This document shows, in pieces, positions 3,552-5,906 of a DNA stretch of 5,906 bases. Below the pieces are notes generated by a model. It worked only from the letters and a program-made list of their open reading frames with translations, had not been told where the DNA came from and made no database searches. Made by a program: the position numbers and the translations under genes. Origin of the DNA: Actinomycetota bacterium (GTDB lineage Bacteria > Actinomycetota > Thermoleophilia > UBA2241). The stretch spans positions 1-5,906 of the forward strand of contig JAAYBE010000320.1 of the NCBI GenBank assembly GCA_012719015.1, read 5' to 3'. Numbering within the stretch: position 1 is the first letter of the stretch; each line of letters opens with the position of its first letter.

Positions 3552-5906
3552 TCAGGGCGCCAGCCGCTGCGCGAGGAACTCGAGCGGGTGCACGGCGGCC
3601 CGCCGCGCGAGGTCGCCGATCTGCGTGCGGCAGGAGGTCCCCGTGGCGAGGACGGTCGTGTCGGGCGGAGCCGCACGCACGGCCGGGAGCAGCGCCCGCT
3701 CGGCCATCGCCACGCTGAGTTCGTAGTGGTCGGCTTCGTAGCCGAACACGCCGGACATGCCGCAGCAGCCCGCGTCGGGGTCGTCGACCTCGAGATCGGG
3801 CACGGCCGCGAGCGCCGCCCGTGTGGCCCCGGCGAAGCCGAGCGCCTTCTCGTGGCAGTGACTGTGCAGGAGCGCCCGGCCTCCGGCGCGGAAGCGCACG
3901 CGACCCTCCTGCGCGAGGTCGGCCACGAGCGCGAGCCCGGGCCGGCTCGCCGCCGCCAGCGCGTCGAGCCGAGGGTCGCCGGGCAGCAGGCGCGGCCAGT
4001 CGTCGCGCACCATTGACAGGCAGGACGGTTCCACGAAGAGGATCTCGACGCCGGCGCACGCCCACGGATGCAGCTTCTCCAGGGCGCGCGCCGCGTCGGC
4101 GCGCGCCTTCCCGACGTGCCCGGCGGAGAGCGCCGTGCGCCCACAGCAGCCCGCGTCCACCACACACAGGCGCACTCCGGCCGCCGCGAGGAGGCGGCCC
4201 AAGGCCTCGCCTATCCCCGGCTCCTGGTACTGGATGAAGCAGTCGGCGAACAGGACCGCGTCCCCGCCCGGGGACGCGGCGGCCGCTGACGGCGCGCCCA
4301 GGCGGCGCGTCAGCGGACGCCGCACGAACCCGGGCAGCGGCCGCCGGTGTGCGACCCCGGCGCGGTCCGCCACGGCGCGCGCGGCCGGGGTACGCGCGAT
4401 CCTGTTCACGAGGGGGGCGAACGGCGCCGCGACGGCGGCCAACCGCCGGAAGTGCGCGACGGCCAGCGGCAGCACCGGCATCCCATGCCGCGCCCGGACC
4501 TCGGCGAGCCACTCCGCCTTGAGGGCGGCCATGTCCACGCCGGCCGGGCACTCGGTCTTGCAGGCCTTGCAGGCGACGCAGGTACCGAGCACCTCGCGGA
4601 ACTCCCCCTCGCCGATGGCGCCGAGCGGCACGGCGCCGCAGAGCACGCCCTGGAGCGCGTTGGCCCGGGCACGGGTCGACTGCGCCTCGTCGCGCGTGGC
4701 TGCGCCGGGCGGGCACATGACGCCGCTGCTCTTCTTGCAGAGCCCGGCGCCGAAGCAGCGCTCCACCGCGGCGCCGAACCCGCCCTCGGCGGCGTACGAG
4801 AGGCGTGGCGCCCAGCCGCCGTCGCCGCGATAGTCGGGGCCGAAGCGCAGGTCCTCCGTCAGGGGCGGGCCGTCGACGATCACCCCCGGGTTGAGCAGAC
4901 CCTTGGGGTCGAAGGCGTCCTTGACGGCGACCATCGCGCCGTAGAGGCTGGGCCCGAGGAGCTGCGGGAGAAGCCAGCTCCGCGAACGCCCGCAGCCGTG
5001 TTCGCCCGAGATGACGCCGTGGTACTCGGCCACGAGCCGCGCCACCCCGCGAGCCAGGGCGTCCATCCGGGCGACGCCGGCGACCGTCTTGAGGTCGAGC
5101 ATCGGTCGCAGGTGCAGACAACCCGCCGAGGCGTGGCCGGTGAAGCTGGCGCGGACACCGTGAGCGGCGACCAGGCGCTCGAGGTCGGCGACGAAGTCCC
5201 CCAGGCGGTCCGGAGCGACGGCGGTGTCCTCGACGAACGCCGTCGGCCGGTCGGCCCCGGGCGCACCCATGAGCAGGGGCAACACGGCGCGACGCAGCGC
5301 CGCCGCCTCGCTGAGAGCCTCAGCGTCTTCGAGCCACACGGTCCGGGCGGCGCCGAGCGACCCGGCCAGCCCGGCGAGGCGGCCGAGGCCGGCGCGCGCC
5401 TCCTCCTCGCTGCCCTGATACTCCACCGTGAGCAGCGCGGCCTCCCGGCCCTCCAGCAGCGCCGCCATGCGCGGATACCCCGCCAGACCCGCCGCCCGCC
5501 GCAGCGGCTCGAGGTCAAGGAACTCTATCGCCGACGGACCGGTGTCGAGGATGGCCACGTTGGCCCCCAGGGCCCCGCGCAGCGTGTCGAAGGCCAGCGC
5601 CGCTCCGAGACGCCGTCCGGGCAACGGGTCGAGGAGCACCTCGAGCTCGGTGGTGAGCGCCAGGGTCCCCTCGGACCCTGCGAGCAGCCGGGCGAGGTTG
5701 GGCTGCGGCGCGAGCAGCTCACGCAGGTTGTAGCCCGAGGTGCAGCGCCCGGTCCGGGGAGAACCGTCGGCGATGACGTCCCGGGCGCGCCCGCGTATCC
5801 GGGCGAGCGCCGCCGCGAGGGGAGCGCTCGCAGCCCCGCCGATCCCGGACGAAAGGTCCCCGCCGGCGCACGGGCCGAGCGCGATCGTCTCCCCGGTGGC
5901 CAGCAC
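3552..5906 (-). CDS. Fused FAD-linked oxidase / Fe-S / CCG-domain D-2-hydroxyacid dehydrogenase (YdiJ-like), 5'-truncated
   Basis: The frame runs off the right edge; 784 residues are visible (numbered from 5906), against roughly 950-1,000 in the family, so most of the FAD-binding PP-loop domain is missing and the edge GTG is not the start. Order: end of the FAD-binding domain (1-95; TSGYNLREL and GSEGTLALTTELEV), the FAD-oxidase C-terminal domain (about 98-345; GHASAGCLH with His258 and His265, then GEHGCGRSRS at 301-310 and the closing DPKGLLNPGVI), an Fe-S region with C384-x5-C390-x7-C398P and C443-x2-C446-x2-C449-x3-C453P, then two CCG halves (C556, C587-C588-G, C629; and C684, C714-C715-G, C759), which typically hold a further Fe-S centre or bind partners. 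Such fusions oxidise D-2-hydroxyacids (D-2-hydroxyglutarate, D-lactate, glycolate) and pass electrons through Fe-S clusters. Which substrate applies here cannot be decided. The unusual point is Cys305 where the family commonly has Asp. A small membrane protein gene follows 85 nt downstream. Confidence 0.94.
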   Translation of the reverse strand: MLATGETIALGPCAGGDLSSGIGGAASAPLAAALARIRGRARDVIADGSPRTGRCTSGYNLRELLAPQPNLARLLAGSEGTLALTTELEVLLDPLPGRRLGAALAFDTLRGALGANVAILDTGPSAIEFLDLEPLRRAAGLAGYPRMAALLEGREAALLTVEYQGSEEEARAGLGRLAGLAGSLGAARTVWLEDAEALSEAAALRRAVLPLLMGAPGADRPTAFVEDTAVAPDRLGDFVADLERLVAAHGVRASFTGHASAGCLHLRPMLDLKTVAGVARMDALARGVARLVAEYHGVISGEHGCGRSRSWLLPQLLGPSLYGAMVAVKDAFDPKGLLNPGVIVDGPPLTEDLRFGPDYRGDGGWAPRLSYAAEGGFGAAVERCFGAGLCKKSSGVMCPPGAATRDEAQSTRARANALQGVLCGAVPLGAIGEGEFREVLGTCVACKACKTECPAGVDMAALKAEWLAEVRARHGMPVLPLAVAHFRRLAAVAAPFAPLVNRIARTPAARAVADRAGVAHRRPLPGFVRRPLTRRLGAPSAAAASPGGDAVLFADCFIQYQEPGIGEALGRLLAAAGVRLCVVDAGCCGRTALSAGHVGKARADAARALEKLHPWACAGVEILFVEPSCLSMVRDDWPRLLPGDPRLDALAAASRPGLALVADLAQEGRVRFRAGGRALLHSHCHEKALGFAGATRAALAAVPDLEVDDPDAGCCGMSGVFGYEADHYELSVAMAERALLPAVRAAPPDTTVLATGTSCRTQIGDLARRAAVHPLEFLAQRLAP

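Noticed and set aside
3454..5121. Second long reverse-strand frame of about 555 codons overlapping the oxidase
   Set aside because: The Arg/Gly/Ala-rich product lacks any motif and lies in a shifted frame of the oxidase, whose Fe-S cysteines, FAD-domain and CCG motifs are intact.
1..5906. Mobile element, CRISPR array, tRNA or phage signature
   Set aside because: No transposase, integrase, terminal repeats, regularly spaced repeats or tRNA-like cloverleaf were found by eye, and base composition looks even across the window.

Overview
The window is very GC-rich and densely coding, with third positions almost always G or C. This suggests a high-GC soil or sediment bacterium. The response regulator's C-terminal helix-turn-helix wording, the small Arg-rich DRRxGERR protein and the hairpins without T-tracts fit Actinomycetota (for example Thermoleophilia) best. 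Other high-GC phyla such as Rokubacteria or Myxococcota-like groups are not excluded, and taxonomy is an inference here.

Layout. Positions 1-378 (+) hold the 3' part of a MarR-family regulator that enters from the left edge. It overlaps by an ATGA quartet a 14-helix DHA2-type major facilitator efflux pump (375-2078, +). After about 105 nt of intergenic DNA comes a small Arg-rich protein of unknown function (2185-2445, +). It converges on an orphan response regulator (2473-3057, -) made of a receiver domain and a LuxR/NarL-type HTH. The two convergent genes are 27 nt apart, and both stop codons lie in the arms of one hairpin. Upstream of the regulator is a 229-nt gap containing a long GC hairpin and candidate operator-like inverted repeats. 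Next is a 59-residue two-helix membrane protein (3287-3466, -). Last is a large gene entering from the right edge (3552-5906, -): a fused FAD-linked oxidase and iron-sulfur/CCG-domain protein of the D-2-hydroxyacid dehydrogenase type.

How the genes work together. The MarR/pump pair is a self-contained drug-responsive efflux module: the regulator probably represses its own operon and ligand binding lifts repression. The oxidase would pass electrons from a D-2-hydroxyacid through FAD and Fe-S centres to a membrane or soluble acceptor. The small membrane protein downstream could be co-transcribed, but no functional link is shown. The response regulator has no sensor kinase in the window.

No mobile element, CRISPR array, tRNA or rRNA was seen. 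Most of the window is ordinary core or accessory metabolism and transport. The points most worth a second look are the small DRRxGERR protein, the stop-codon hairpin shared by the convergent genes, and the cysteine in the oxidase's GEHG(D/C)G signature.
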